The notes: generated by a model not told the origin, from the sequence alone. A stretch of DNA of 64,000 nt from Effrenium voratum (GCA_963377175.1 CAUJNA010003805.1:555001-619000); one strand, 5' to 3'; counted from the first letter of the stretch, positions 23,780 to 34,801 are shown. Program-made: numbers and translations.

Positions 23780-26690
23780 CAGAGAAAAGAAAAACAGACC
23801 TTCGCCATCACGCCTTATGCCCCAAGGTCCTCAGCACCCACCGAAATGACCAGAAACACTGGGCCGGAAGCCAAGCCGCGGGAACATCTCAACGGCTTTG
23901 CTTGTATCTCTGCGATTTCATTTCAAGGCGTATCGATTTCTTCGTCAGGAGGGCCGCAGCGAGCGGACGCATGGCAGGTACCTCTTGCGCACGGGCCCTG
24001 GAGTGGGCCCGGGCCCGGCTTTGCTTCAACGGCTTAGACTCGAACCCTGAGTGTTTTGGGATTTCCGACCTATGGTTCAATCTTCTGCCCAAGAATACTG
24101 TATGATTCTTGTTCCTTGTAATCCGTTAAATATTCTCCAGGAAGCCGAATATTCGCTGTATTTGCATATCTCCTGAGGTCAGAGTTGATGTTTAAGCAAA
24201 GTGCTCCTACATTCCGGCCTTGCTTAAACAGGCCTTTGTTCCATTGCATTCCCCCTGTTTAAGCAAAGCATAGGCCTTTCCTTTCTGCACGTGCCTTGCT
24301 TTCTTGGCCTGGTACTTGACAGAACCCAATCCAACACCTTGTCGTTTTCACGCCGCCAGTGGGCGATTTTTACGTGAATTGAATCACCCTTGGACCCAAG
24401 GAACATGGCCTTCAGACAGAAACATCATGACATGTTTGCGGGCCGCTACTTTGTCAAGGAAAGTCACCATGTACCTTATACCTCCACGCGAGATGAGCCA
24501 TATGTAGTTATATATCATACAGTTTGTGGGCCAACTAGGCTAGGGATAAGCTTTTTCCACAAATATAGCGACCCCAAAGAGATGTGTAACCTCTTGCATT
24601 ATGTTCCAATGAATGTTGATCAGCCAGATCACTGTTTTACTCAGCAAGCATACGTGGTCTGATGAGTGAAGGTTGAACGAGGGTATTTGTTTTGTGCGAA
24701 ACCTAGTTAGGATCCCTTTGAGGTCCTTTCCAGGGAGCCACGCTTCACATACCTTGCAGGCCTTGGTCCTTCAATTTCATGGATTCTGGGTGCAAGAATA
24801 ATTTGCAATTATTAGTTATTGATTTACTTTGAAGGAACCCTTTCTGGGATGGGATAGGTTATACGTTGCGAGTTTGTCCAGATCCTCCATTTATCCCCCG
24901 GCATGGTTCCCCGAAAAGGTACATCCGGAAGCCCGTGCAAGGATGTCTCGAGACACTAAATTGGGAAGGATGCTGCGTCAACACCGGAGACACCGCAACT
25001 GGTTTGCGTCAAGTCAACCAAGCGATCTTGCCAATGGGTGCCGGGCTTTTGGCCCCCCGGAGTCGGCTTGGCCCCAGGCCTCAGCAATCCTGGCCCCGGC
25101 CGGCGCGTGCGCTTTCTGGCCGGGGCGCCCAAGCGGGATGCACAAAAAAGCGTGTGGCTATATCTTGTTTGAGGGTGCTGTTCTTGAGGGTGGCGGAAAG
25201 GGAAACCGAAGGGAAGAACCTTTTTTGGCGGTGGACTTGTTAGGGGACGAATCCATCTGAGTCACCGCCCTTTTCTTCTGCTTGGAATTGTTGCCTAACA
25301 ACCAAGCACCCCGTTTCTCCCCCCGCCTCAAGATAGGGCTGTCCTCTTTGAGGCAGGTTCCGATGATCAGTTCTGCCCGCTCGTCGATGTTGAACTCTAC
25401 AAGCGCCGCCGACTACCTGTAGTTACCCAGGTTTTGAGTTCGGTCATCTCAGGGACTGCTCATTTCGCCTTTCAAAAGTTGGTCCGTAGCTCGGCCCTGA
25501 AAACCTTGAGCCCGAAGCCAAGGTCAATGATGTATATAGATGAAAACGGTGGTGTTGCTAGTTTTGAGATCTGTCCTTTGGAAATGGTCCACGCTAGCTG
25601 GCGATGCTGCCTTGACCAAAGCATCGTATGTTACGTTGAACAGATTGAATTCTGGCTGTGTTTTCTGTTGGCCCGAAGATTTGGCTCTATTTCTCGCCCT
25701 TTGTTTGCACACCCACGCGTTGCTCTGCCTTGGATGAGTTCACTCTGTGACAAGTTATAGCACCCCGCTGACATGTTTTTTGGGCAATGGACTTGCTTTC
25801 AACATGCCAAGCCATCATTATATATATATATATATATATATATGCGGTTGCCAGTTTTATTCATGCACACGAGCTGCTGTGCCACGATATCAAATATTGT
25901 CCATCCCTATTAATCTCAAAGTAATCTGACTCCTGAGATGTTTGGTGTGAGGGGCGTCCGCCACCCTTCAGTGACTCTCAACGGGGGAAGTATACATATT
26001 TTTTGGCGGCTGGCTTAGATAACATAAAGGTCGATCGATAGTGAGGCTTTCCAACCTTCAGATCAACTCTTGGGGAACAGGGGCCGTTCGTTTGAACGCC
26101 AAAACTGGCTGGTTTCTTCTTTTCCCTTGCAACACTGGCTGTGGGCCATCGCGAGCTCAGGACCAACTGCCCTTTTTCATCAGGCCGAGTGGGCGAGCGA
26201 CGCGGCCCTTGCTTCCGTGAAGGGTGTGGGGAGTCATGTACATGTCATGACATTGTGAGCAAGCAATCTCCCCCCCAACCCCCCGGCAATTTTGTAGCAA
26301 CTTAGAGGAAGGAAAGTCTTCAGTCCGACTCTCCCAACCCTGGCTGAGGCATAGGGTATAACACCACCCTTTCGGTGAGAAGTCCTCGTTTGTTGTGACT
26401 GCGCCGCTCTACCAGGAAAAGGGTTTCTTCCTTGTGAATGGCTTGGAGGGATCCCCCCTCCTCACATTCCAACTGTAGCGCAGAGAACCTGAGTGCGATC
26501 TCAACGAGCTTGCTGCACTTCACCTCAGTGGCAAGCCACTGCTGAGATAGTCCCGAAAAACGACCCTTTTGCTCAATAGCAACCCTTTTTCCTACTTTCT
26601 CACCATTTTCCTTTTTCTCCTTTTGCCCCATTTTGTCCTTTTGTTTCCCTACTGATTAGCACCGCTTTCCCCTTTTTCCATGAGATTTGA
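23780..26690. other. Gene-poor stretch
   Basis: No protein recognised. An (AT)n run lies at 25817-25842. A 91-codon frame (24390-24662, plus) reads fairly naturally (a segment with YHTVCGPTRLG) but has no recognisable domain and is left uncalled. The block ends at the GT array of the element's left flank. Confidence 0.4.
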
Positions 26691-26695
26691 GCAGG

Positions 26696-27013
26696 CGTGT
26701 GTGTGTGTGTGTGTGGGTGGGTGGGTGGGTGTGTGCGTGCGTGCGTGCGTGGGTGGGTGGGTGGGTGGGTGCGTGGGTGCGTGGGTGCGTGGGTGCGTGG
26801 GTGCGTGGGTGCGTGGGTGCGTGGGTGCGTGGGTGCGTGGGTGCGTGGGTGCGTGGGTGCGTGGGTGCGTGGGTGCGTGCGTGTGCGTGGGTGCGTGGGT
26901 GCGTGGGTGCGTGGGTGCGTGGGTGCGTGGGTGCGTGGGTGCGTGGGTGCGTGGGTGCGTGGGTGCGTGTGCGTGCGTGGGTGCGTGGGTGCGTGGGTGC
27001 GTGGGCTGTGTGG

Positions 27014-27056
<43 letters not shown>
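26696..27056. repeat. GGGTGCGT octamer array ending in (GT)n
   Basis: After a TG run and GGGT words, the octamer GGGTGCGT is repeated some 25-30 times with a few GCGTGTGC interruptions. A clean (GT)n run follows at about 27018-27054. The array directly abuts the left direct repeat of the mobile complex. Long open frames on both strands reflect the repeat only. Confidence 0.9.
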
Positions 27057-27057
<1 letters not shown>

Positions 27058-27392
27058 GAGTGACAGAATGCCCTGTCACCACCCTTTCGGTTTCGCAGCA
27101 GGGGCGTGCAGCACCTTTGGCATACTGCACGCAATGAAGCTGTTGCCAAAGGTGGGAAGGGTGTCCAGACGTGGACACCTGTACCTGCTTCAGTGATTCT
27201 GAAAGTCCTTTTGGCCCCTTGGTTGCGGCGCTGTTTGTGCTTCTTGTTCTTGCTCGTAACGTGTTCGACACTAGAGGGAAGCCAAGTGCATTGAGAGCCG
27301 AAACTCATCATACTCGAGACTTGTCGGTTGTACTCGAGACTCATCAGTTGTACTCGAAAGATTAGCACTCTCCATCTGGAGTTCAAGTGTGT
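27047..27392 (+). repeat. Left 346-bp direct repeat of outer element
   Basis: It matches 46245-46590 throughout by eye (offset 19198). It starts in GTGTGTGTGCGGAGTGACAG and ends CATCTGGAGTTCAAGTGTGT. Near its end it holds a 20-bp tandem motif (TACTCGAGAC...GGTTG at 27311, 27331 and a partial at 27351). No coding capacity beyond a 62-codon frame identical in both copies. Confidence 0.9.
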
Positions 27393-27422
27393 ACACCCCA
27401 TTCGTGGGGAATCCTCGGGTGT
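27393..27422. other. Hairpin at the left internal boundary
   Basis: Immediately inside the left repeat, ACACCC (27393-27398) pairs with GGGTGT (27417-27422). Alternatively CCCCA (27396-27400), loop TTCG, pairs with TGGGG (27405-27409). A hairpin also marks the other internal boundary. Confidence 0.5.
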
Positions 27423-27717
27423 ACCCATTGTGTGACCCCGGGCCGGCTCTGTCGGAAAATTTGACCTCAACGTGCGTATCATAGAACAGCGGAATTTCAC
27501 ATTTAATCAGGAACGAGGTTTCACTAAAGGGAAGAAAGCCGTCAGTTCATAGTGACGTTTCACCATAGTTGATAGCTGCCGATTTTCATTGCCTACCTTG
27601 ACCATTGGTTGAACTTGTTGCTCGTATCATTGCGGTTGTCGATTGCTGACTTGTATTTGCTTTGCCTTGTACATTTCGCTCGACCATTGCAGTTGAGGGC
27701 CGCTAACTTGCATTTGC

Positions 27718-29256
27718 ATGGATTTGAATATTGTCGGGTCTGATTCTCTCAAGGTGGAAGTGTGCAAATTCCGATCTGGTTGCGTCACCATGTCTCGACG
27801 TGATGATCGTGATAGATCCAGGACTCGACGCAGACGTGATCGGAGTCCGTCCCCTCAAGCTCACAAAGCACGCCGACGTGAGCACAATGACAACCAGGTC
27901 TCGGAGAACATGGATTGGAACAACTTGGTTTCATGGCAACACAACTCCGGCTACAATGCTGCTAACAACTTTCCGATGGTGCCTACCAATTTTCAATCGA
28001 CTCACAACCCCACACAGCAATTCCAATACCCGGCGATCAACTACATGATGCCGATCCCTCCTGATCCCACACCGTCCAAGTTCATCCCACCAATGATGCC
28101 ACCACCGGTCACTACTTCCCAACCTACACCTTCACCTGGACCTCCTGCAGCTCTACCGGTTCGTCCTCAGAAAGCCTGGCTTACTCCCTCGCCTGACTGG
28201 ACACCTGCAGATGGCATGTTTGATGTCAATCAACTCTACAACTTCAGCCTGCCCATGACTGTTGCCAACACTCCACATGGCAACCTTCGCGACATGTCAG
28301 GCATGGATATTAGGGACGTACGCCTGGTTCAGGTTATCCACGGGGGCCTCACCAACTGGCTGCTCAGGCCGTTTGCACACGGCCGATTCGTGACGTGGGA
28401 AGGCTTTCGCACCCGCACTGAGGCCTTACTTTGGAGTACCTGCTCCAAATTACTACGAAGATCGCAGTCACTCAACCTGCTCACCCTGGAAAAGGACCTT
28501 GCCAACACGCTGGGTCTCAACATTGATGACTTCAATCAGCGCATCAAGGTCCACGACCATTTGGCCAACCTGGTACTTCAATTTCTTCAACAACATCACA
28601 CCTCTCTCGCACCTGCTGCCCAGACCGATGACATGGTCAAGAAGTTCAATGACTTGAATCGTGCACATGAACTTCTCCAGGCTCAGTATTCCGCATCACT
28701 TCGCGCATCGACCTCGCCCACGATGACAAACCAGAAAGATGATGCAGAGTTGGTTACACCGCCACCGGTCAACCACACACCATCCTCGTCACCTGCCAGC
28801 TCCCTTCCCACAGCCAGCGCGGCCGCCCTGGATGGCAAGTCGTTTGATAGCGTGGTGCAACCTCGGATCATGCAGTCTCTTCACGGAGTGTCGTCACCGC
28901 CGTCCAAACCGGCGGCGTCACAGTTGCTCACCATGCACAGCACGCCGGATGAAGTTGTCAAGTACTACACATGGACCAGTGACCAACCTCGCCTTTTCCT
29001 CAAGCAAGCACCCACAACAACCACTTTGGCGTCGCTGGTTAAGTGGGCCAATCACCCGTCCCGGCTCAACGGCAACAAGTCGTTAGATTCTATGGCGACG
29101 CAGCTTCTTCAGGCCAGGCAGCGCATGCCGAAGGGCGATGCGCCCACACTCGGTGCAATGGCAGCACTATGGGGTCTTGAACCCGGGTACCTTACCAAAC
29201 TCACCGAGAAGGCATTGAGTCACCTCATCGTGACCGCTCGCCTGCTTTGTGGATGA
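27718..29256 (+). CDS. RS/proline-rich protein, first gene of the outer element
   Basis: This 512-aa frame opens at ATG 27718. An alternative ATG at 27790, in CACCATG context, starts the basic segment MSRRDDRDRSRTRRRRDRS, and either could be used. A pyrimidine-rich stretch ending ACCATTGCAG (AG at 27691-27692) is a good trans-splice acceptor. The order is an Arg/Ser/Asp-rich basic N-terminus, a Pro/Gln/Asn-rich linker (about 85-150), a helical middle (about 215-330), a Ser/Pro linker, then a helical C-terminus. No known domain is recognised. By position and composition (basic, upstream of the RT gene) an ORF1/Gag-like nucleic-acid-binding role is possible, but this is inference. Confidence 0.75.
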   Translation: MDLNIVGSDSLKVEVCKFRSGCVTMSRRDDRDRSRTRRRRDRSPSPQAHKARRREHNDNQVSENMDWNNLVSWQHNSGYNAANNFPMVPTNFQSTHNPTQQFQYPAINYMMPIPPDPTPSKFIPPMMPPPVTTSQPTPSPGPPAALPVRPQKAWLTPSPDWTPADGMFDVNQLYNFSLPMTVANTPHGNLRDMSGMDIRDVRLVQVIHGGLTNWLLRPFAHGRFVTWEGFRTRTEALLWSTCSKLLRRSQSLNLLTLEKDLANTLGLNIDDFNQRIKVHDHLANLVLQFLQQHHTSLAPAAQTDDMVKKFNDLNRAHELLQAQYSASLRASTSPTMTNQKDDAELVTPPPVNHTPSSSPASSLPTASAAALDGKSFDSVVQPRIMQSLHGVSSPPSKPAASQLLTMHSTPDEVVKYYTWTSDQPRLFLKQAPTTTTLASLVKWANHPSRLNGNKSLDSMATQLLQARQRMPKGDAPTLGAMAALWGLEPGYLTKLTEKALSHLIVTARLLCG

Positions 29257-29467
29257 GAAGGCATCATATCGACCTTCGTTCTCATATGAGCCCGGAGCGG
29301 CAACAATGTCACGGATGAGTCCAGGTGAAAACTCGTCCGTCAAGTGTTTGCGTTGCACATGATTGATCTTGTACTTGCTTGTTCTTGCATTGCCTCTTGT
29401 GTGATTGTCTGTGATGCTTGTATTCATGTCGCCGCCTTGTGGTAGATTTCGTTGGTTGCATCTCACC

Positions 29468-32400
29468 ATGTTGGATGAACTTCGCCATTGCGGAATCTAT
29501 GATGATGTTGCACAATGGCAGTCGCTGGACGACCTTCTGCACTCGTTGACTACATTCTCGACGTGCTGGCATTACTGTTTCCCTGGACTACCACCACCGT
29601 CGATTCCAATTGAAGAGTACGAATCCATCACACAATTGCCGTGGCTGGGTCTCATCATCGAGGTCTTAGTTATGGTCCGGATAGCCCTCCAGATTCCGAA
29701 TTGCGCTATGTCAAACTCTCAGCACACCGTGGCCAACAGGTACGAACTTCACAGATGTCGGTGCGCTGCCTATTTATTGATCAGTTTCTTACAACGTCTC
29801 ATTTCACAGGATCACGGCTACATCCCGCCGTTCTTCGAAGTTCTTCACTTCTACAAGACTTCTCTCTTGTGTGAAATCATGCACTCAACTTTCGCTGACA
29901 CGCGACATCTACGCTGATTGCGGGCGCGATTTCCTGACCTCTACGACTTCATACATGATCCAGGTCATCACCAACAACCGTGCGTCTACATTCGACTTTC
30001 CCCATGGCACGCACCATACTATGTTGGGGCGACTGATCAGGATGTTCTACGTCGTGAACACTCACGCAGTCGCAAATTTCTACAACTACTTCGTGGACGG
30101 CATGCCTTCTTTGAACCGGCGCTTCACTACTGGAAGCGATCCAACACTTACTGGCTCTTCTGTGCTGTACCAGTGGAAATCAAACTTCCTGTTTCCTCGG
30201 TGTGGGTTCAAGAAAGCAAATGGCAATTCCTGCTACGCCCGCATTTGAATGCGCCCTGGGTACACAGAATCTTGCGCAAGGTGGGCTTCCGGGAACATCT
30301 TGTAGATTTTCGACGCCACTCGTTGTCGTCGCCCACTTCCCTCGGCTTGCACAAGCGCTTTCGACGACGACTACATCCGGATCTCCAACGGCAACTACGA
30401 CCTGACACCCTGGATGACATTCAAGCCCACTACTCGATCCTCTATCAGCTGGGATCGAATACAGGAGCGTCGTTCCAAGTCATGCGTGACCTACTGTCAG
30501 CCGCTTTCCCTCCCACTCAGCTGTACTACTTATTGCGGCTCGCAGTATTTGTCAACGAACCCTTCCGCTCCAAGGCCCAGAAGCTCCTCGCCCAGGTACT
30601 ACGCAAACGACGGCTACAACCACCCACCACTTTAACACAGCTACTTTTGCCGCCGCTGCATGTCCAGAATTGGAAAGCTCTACTGGGCACATGGTTACAA
30701 AGCTGGATTGCTTCTCATCGGGATCTGTTCCCCTCTCTTTTCCTTCCAAAGATCCGGGTTGTGGAAACTCGCAGCGCCACACTGGGCGACAAGATATACA
30801 ACTATCGCACATGGCAGCGCAAATGGGCGCCTGACACATTCTTTCCGTGTCGCTGTTTGGACATCGATGATAGCCATCTACACCGTGCACATGGTCACGC
30901 AGTAATGTTGGATGAGTTTTCTCGCATCAATGCGGACATTAACATTGAAATCATGACCGCCTCGATGAAGGATCAGTTTTTCGGTGATGTCGACTTATTG
31001 CATCAACGTTTCACCACACAACTTCGCAAACTTGCTCGACGCTGGCATGTACATGGTTCCGGTCTGCTTTCAGATCTACAGCCAGTTGTGTCTCAGCTAA
31101 TGGATACTCATCGGATCAACCTTCAAGATCGGGCTTATTGGTCATCGACATCGTTGCAACGCACTGTGGCTTCTTTGTCTTCGTGGGTAGTCATCCCGGC
31201 GGATCATTTCCCCTCCCGCGCACATGTGATGTGCCCGTCCCTGTTTGCCATATTGATGCGGAAGACATTCTGCGCGGGGGATGTCTTCTCACTTTGCCGC
31301 GAATCTGCAGCATCCTTCCGCTCTGAAGTGGTAAACACAGTACCTTCTCTCCTACGTCAACGATATGCATGGGGCCTTCGACTTCAAGCACCGTTGCCCA
31401 CAGCGCGCATCCTCCCAAAGCCGACCAAGGACTGGCAGAAAGCTCGACCCATCATCTCATTCTTTCGCACATGGGCAGCTCCCTTCCTCACGGTCTTCGG
31501 TGCACTTATATTTGAACTCACCAAGGCAGCCTTCCCCGACATTGCAGGTCAACTCTCAGTACAAGAACTTATCCAGCAGCTGTGGGAAGCACTGTCAAAA
31601 GCAGATCCTGATGAGTACATCCACCTGGTGTCGCAAGACTTGTCAGGCTTCTTCACGTCCATTCCTACGGAACGTTTCCATCAGGCGCTTCAAGTGCTTC
31701 TTCATCGCTATGATCAAGTTGTTGGCCTTCGCGGTTCCTCGCAATGGTCCGTGTACGAAGTCAAGTCAGATCATCGACGCCGTATGTTCAAAGGAAAGTG
31801 GCGCCGTCAAACCAAGATCCCTCGAATTTTTCGTGAACAAGATCTCCGGCACCTTCTGGACTTTGTCATTGACAACAGTCACTTCGAGATCAACGGATAC
31901 CTGTTCCGCCAAGAACGAGGAGTCGCTATGGGATCACCAGCCGCGCCACCGTTGTGCAATTTGGTAGCTACGGTTGAAGATTTCTTCTGGCACCGAACCA
32001 TGATTTCACTGCGGTTTTGCATGCCCGACATTGGTGTGATTTGGCATGAGCGCTACGTCGACAATCGTTTCATTCTCCTTCGAGACTCAGCCCCACACTC
32101 ACCCGTGCTCATGAACTTTCTTTCCCTGGAATTTTATCGCCCACCCGTGATGCTTGAGGTTCAACATGATGACAAAGTACTGGGTTACCGATGTGATTCT
32201 TCTTCCAGGACGATCACTCCACAGCTACCCGATCATCCCTCCCAAATCAAAGGAATTCGGAGTGCCAATGATCGGATGTTCACTTATTCTTCTTGGTCTT
32301 CTCGCTCGTGGCTCATCATACGCGGTGCGCAACCAGCGGTTCAGCAACAACATGGGCTCGACGCTCTCAAACGCCTTTATGAGGCCAAAGGTTTTGAATC

Positions 32401-32533
32401 TCACCTTCTGCGGGATGTTCGCCGTCGACTTGGGACAAAATTTGCATGTGTGCTTGTCCTTTGTCCCTTCTTGTGCATGCTTGGGACTGTGTTCGTTGCA
32501 TTGCGCTTGGTTTGCATGAACGGTGTGCTTTAA
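29468..32533 (+). CDS. Penelope-like reverse transcriptase with N-terminal GIY-YIG-like domain, intron-containing
   Basis: From 29918 to the stop at 32533 one frame is open for 871 codons; residue numbers below count from 29918. CVYIRLSP (22-29) followed by YYVGAT (34-39) and LRREHSR resembles a GIY-YIG nuclease. RT blocks follow: RPIISFF (510-516), catalytic Asp574 in SQDLSGFFTSI, GVAMGSPAAPP (668-678) preceded by NGYLFRQER as in Penelope elements, and YVDN at 713-716 where YxDD is usual. Upstream an in-frame TGA (29915) lies inside a putative 93-nt intron. With two more GT-AG introns, a continuous frame runs back to ATG 29468 (CACCATG), just after an acceptor-like GGTAG. Introns retained in Penelope-like elements are known. 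The Asp-to-Asn change in the last RT motif may weaken catalysis. Confidence 0.8.
29599..29669 (+). other. Putative intron 1 of RT gene (71 nt)
   Basis: It begins GTCGATTCC after CCACCACC and ends GAGGTCTTAG. Removing it moves the frame from register 2 to register 1, where the next segment (PDSPPDSELRYVKL) is more protein-like than the unspliced reading. Confidence 0.5.
29740..29809 (+). other. Putative intron 2 of RT gene (70 nt)
   Basis: It begins GTACGAACTT after CCAACAG and ends in a pyrimidine-rich CGTCTCATTTCACAG followed by GATCAC. Removal shifts register 1 back to register 2, in agreement with the downstream frame. It has the strongest splice signals of the three. Confidence 0.65.
29871..29963 (+). 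other. Putative intron 3 of RT gene (93 nt)
   Basis: It begins GTGAAATCATG and ends CATACATGATCCAG, with a pyrimidine-rich TTTCCTGACCTCTACGAC upstream. It contains the only in-frame stop (TGA 29915-29917) between the upstream exons and the GIY-YIG-like domain. Its length is a multiple of three. Confidence 0.55.
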
Positions 32534-32571
32534 CATGAGCTTTGTCCTTGTGCCCCAGTTGGCTCAGAACT

Positions 32572-33909
32572 ATGGCGGAATATATGATCACTAGCACTCT
32601 GCGTTCGGATGGCTCGATACAAACTACGAGCCGCGTGACGCTCGATCACCTCCCCAACTTCATCAACGGCAATGAGATCCAAATGTTCATTCGGACCCAT
32701 GGCATAGCACACCAGCAGAGTGTGCAATCCCACGGCTCGTCACGTGATGTACCAGCACTCACTGAGCAGCCCAGATCGCGTTCCCCCCGGTCACGAATTC
32801 CGCGGATCCAGCTCACACCGGGCCCGCAAGGGCATTCGGATGAGGAAGAAGATTGGGGTGAATGGAGGAGTGATGGCAGACACGCCCATAGTGATCAAAG
32901 GAGGCCACGTTCGCCTCCGTTTCCCCCTGCTCATGCCAGTCCTTCTGAGAACCGCATCGCGCTGGTGCCTCTCTCAGTTCGTCGGCAGGTGCCTGATTTG
33001 GGGGTTCATCGCTTCAAGCTACGCACTGGGTGTCGGATCGAGGAGATCGCCATCGAAGTGAATGACGTCCTCTACTACACCTTACCTTCGATTGCCGCCT
33101 TGGTATTCCCGGAGCCGGAGCTGTTGAAGAAATCATGGGAGTCTGTCTACAGGAGCCTCATGCCACACCGCCGCAGTATCATAGCAGATGAACAGCGGAT
33201 CATGTCCATTTCGGAGTTTCCGTTTGCTCAGCCGCCGCATGGGGTCCCGGGACGCTGGACAGCGCAGGTGGTCAAAGACATCTCGGACTACTTCCAGGTC
33301 TCTCGGCGGTCACTACCGCAGCAACTCATCGTCCAGCTCGGCATTTGCGAGGAGAAGTGGCCATATATCTGCAGAACCACGCGGACGTTTCATCACTTCT
33401 CCGCGGACAAAAAGAACTCGCAGAAGAACCTCTTTGGGATCATCTTCTCCTTTGAGCCACGCCGATTGCTGCCGGACAAGCAGCGCACTCAATCGCAGTC
33501 CACATTTTTCTGGTCCCACAACACCAACATACAGGCTGCCATGCAAATCCTGCGTGATGAGGAACTGATCCGACCTTCGAAGTGGCAAGAACACCCTTCC
33601 CCCAATCGTGAATGCTCCAACTGGAACGAAGTTTGGTTGCCACCGATGGGATTCTACTGCAGAGGCAGCCTCCAGTCTCAGGAAGCGGCCATCCAATCCG
33701 CAGCGCAGTTCGGTGGAATCCGGACGGACCGCCCGGTGTGTGTTGGTGGCTCTGCTCGTCTCCGACAACAGCATTGCACTATACCCCGCGGCGGCGTGTA
33801 CGCGGACATAGCAGCCTCCCACTACTATGACTGCATTCATGCCAAGGATGGCAGGTGGAAACTAAGATCTTCGATCGCAGTGCCCAGCTACATGGGCATC
33901 TTCTGGTGA
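32572..33909 (+). CDS. Unrecognised 445-aa element protein
   Basis: The ATG at 32572 lies 13 nt after a strong acceptor (TTTGTCCTTGTGCCCCAG, AG 32557-32558) and only 38 bp after the RT stop. The N-terminus is followed by a Pro/Arg/Ser and acidic linker (DEEEDWGEW), then a globular region from about residue 130. The C-terminal 150 residues (FWSHNTNIQAAMQILRDEEL ... GFYCRG ... RGGVYADIAASHYY) loosely resemble the order of ADP-ribosyltransferase-fold enzymes, with His/Asn near a first strand and then an alternating Gly/Tyr segment. The similarity is weak and I do not assign an activity. Confidence 0.7.
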   Translation: MAEYMITSTLRSDGSIQTTSRVTLDHLPNFINGNEIQMFIRTHGIAHQQSVQSHGSSRDVPALTEQPRSRSPRSRIPRIQLTPGPQGHSDEEEDWGEWRSDGRHAHSDQRRPRSPPFPPAHASPSENRIALVPLSVRRQVPDLGVHRFKLRTGCRIEEIAIEVNDVLYYTLPSIAALVFPEPELLKKSWESVYRSLMPHRRSIIADEQRIMSISEFPFAQPPHGVPGRWTAQVVKDISDYFQVSRRSLPQQLIVQLGICEEKWPYICRTTRTFHHFSADKKNSQKNLFGIIFSFEPRRLLPDKQRTQSQSTFFWSHNTNIQAAMQILRDEELIRPSKWQEHPSPNRECSNWNEVWLPPMGFYCRGSLQSQEAAIQSAAQFGGIRTDRPVCVGGSARLRQQHCTIPRGGVYADIAASHYYDCIHAKDGRWKLRSSIAVPSYMGIFW

Positions 33910-34167
33910 ACCATGGTAGCATGCCAGTACAATAGCGTTGCTGCTGACCTGATGTGTTGTGCGCTTTGTGTTTTTTCATGATGAACCTCATGACGCTCCT
34001 CTTCCGAAAAACGCATTGAATTGTCCGTGGCTCATGGTTGACTTTGATATTTCCTTGTGCGGTGTTGCTTGCATGATTTGTTGTTTGCCTTCTGAATGCT
34101 TGCCGTCGCCGCTTTTAGTCATCACTGGTTGATTGGGCCCTGGTTGTCTCATCTTTCCGGGATTGTG

Positions 34168-34671
34168 ATGGATCATGGGGATATGCTACGTGATTGTCGG
34201 CACATGCTGCTCGCTATGACATCGCAAATCAGTTTACTTTTGGCTGGACTGCAGCGTCTTGAGGGCCAGCAACGACATCCACAGCCGCCCCCACCGCCAC
34301 CGATTCCAGAAGTTCACCCCCCGCCGCTGCCTCCGCCGTCCACGGCGCCGCCGTACTTGCCAGCAACATCGGTCAGACCCGACCTCATGGCAACGCCGGT
34401 CACTCTTGTGGCCACCACGGATAGCCGTGCGGAGCACCCTGCTCACGTGCGCACGGTGAGTGTTAGCACCTCCTGGGAGCACAGACGAAGGCGAAGATCT
34501 AGACATCGAGAGCCGCACCGGAGACGATCCCGCAGCCATCATCGTCGGCTACCAGACCGTCCTGTTGATGCGGTTCCCGTGGTCCGCCGTCATGCTCACA
34601 CACCTAAGTACCCACCGGCAGTCAAAGCCATGCCAGCTTGCAGACCATCCGGTCTGTCTTATGAACGGTGA
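34168..34671 (+). CDS. Proline/arginine-rich small protein
   Basis: The frame is open from ATG 34096 (191 codons). An acceptor-like GTCGCCGCTTTTAG (AG 34117-34118) favours the next ATG at 34168, giving 167 aa. There is an N-terminal helix with Met/Leu (about 1-35), a poly-Pro segment (PPPPPPIPEVHPPPLPPP), then an Arg/His-rich tail with RRRRSRHREPHRRRSRS. The function is unknown; the composition suggests RNA or DNA binding. Neighbours in the same direction are 258 bp upstream and 130 bp downstream. Confidence 0.55.
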   Translation: MDHGDMLRDCRHMLLAMTSQISLLLAGLQRLEGQQRHPQPPPPPPIPEVHPPPLPPPSTAPPYLPATSVRPDLMATPVTLVATTDSRAEHPAHVRTVSVSTSWEHRRRRRSRHREPHRRRSRSHHRRLPDRPVDAVPVVRRHAHTPKYPPAVKAMPACRPSGLSYER

Positions 34672-34801
34672 CGGAGCAACAGCGACAAAAGTACCTCAGC
34701 GTTTGCTTCGTTCATGCTTGCATGCACCGTGTCTCTGTCATGCCGCAGCATTATCGCTTTGCAGCTTTGCGTGAGTTGCCCTTGTGGTTTGATTGGTTGC
34801 C

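Noticed and set aside
27340..27350. CTGATGAG on the minus strand of the 346-bp repeat, considered as a hammerhead ribozyme core (known in Penelope elements)
   Set aside because: No GAAA core segment or pairing stem II at the needed position follows it on either strand.
26649..27500. Frames of 127-283 aa across the GGGTGCGT array
   Set aside because: Octamer repeat artefacts (THPRTHAP strings).
29641..29874. Separate 77-aa gene in register 1
   Set aside because: Better explained as the middle exon of the RT gene flanked by two GT-AG introns.
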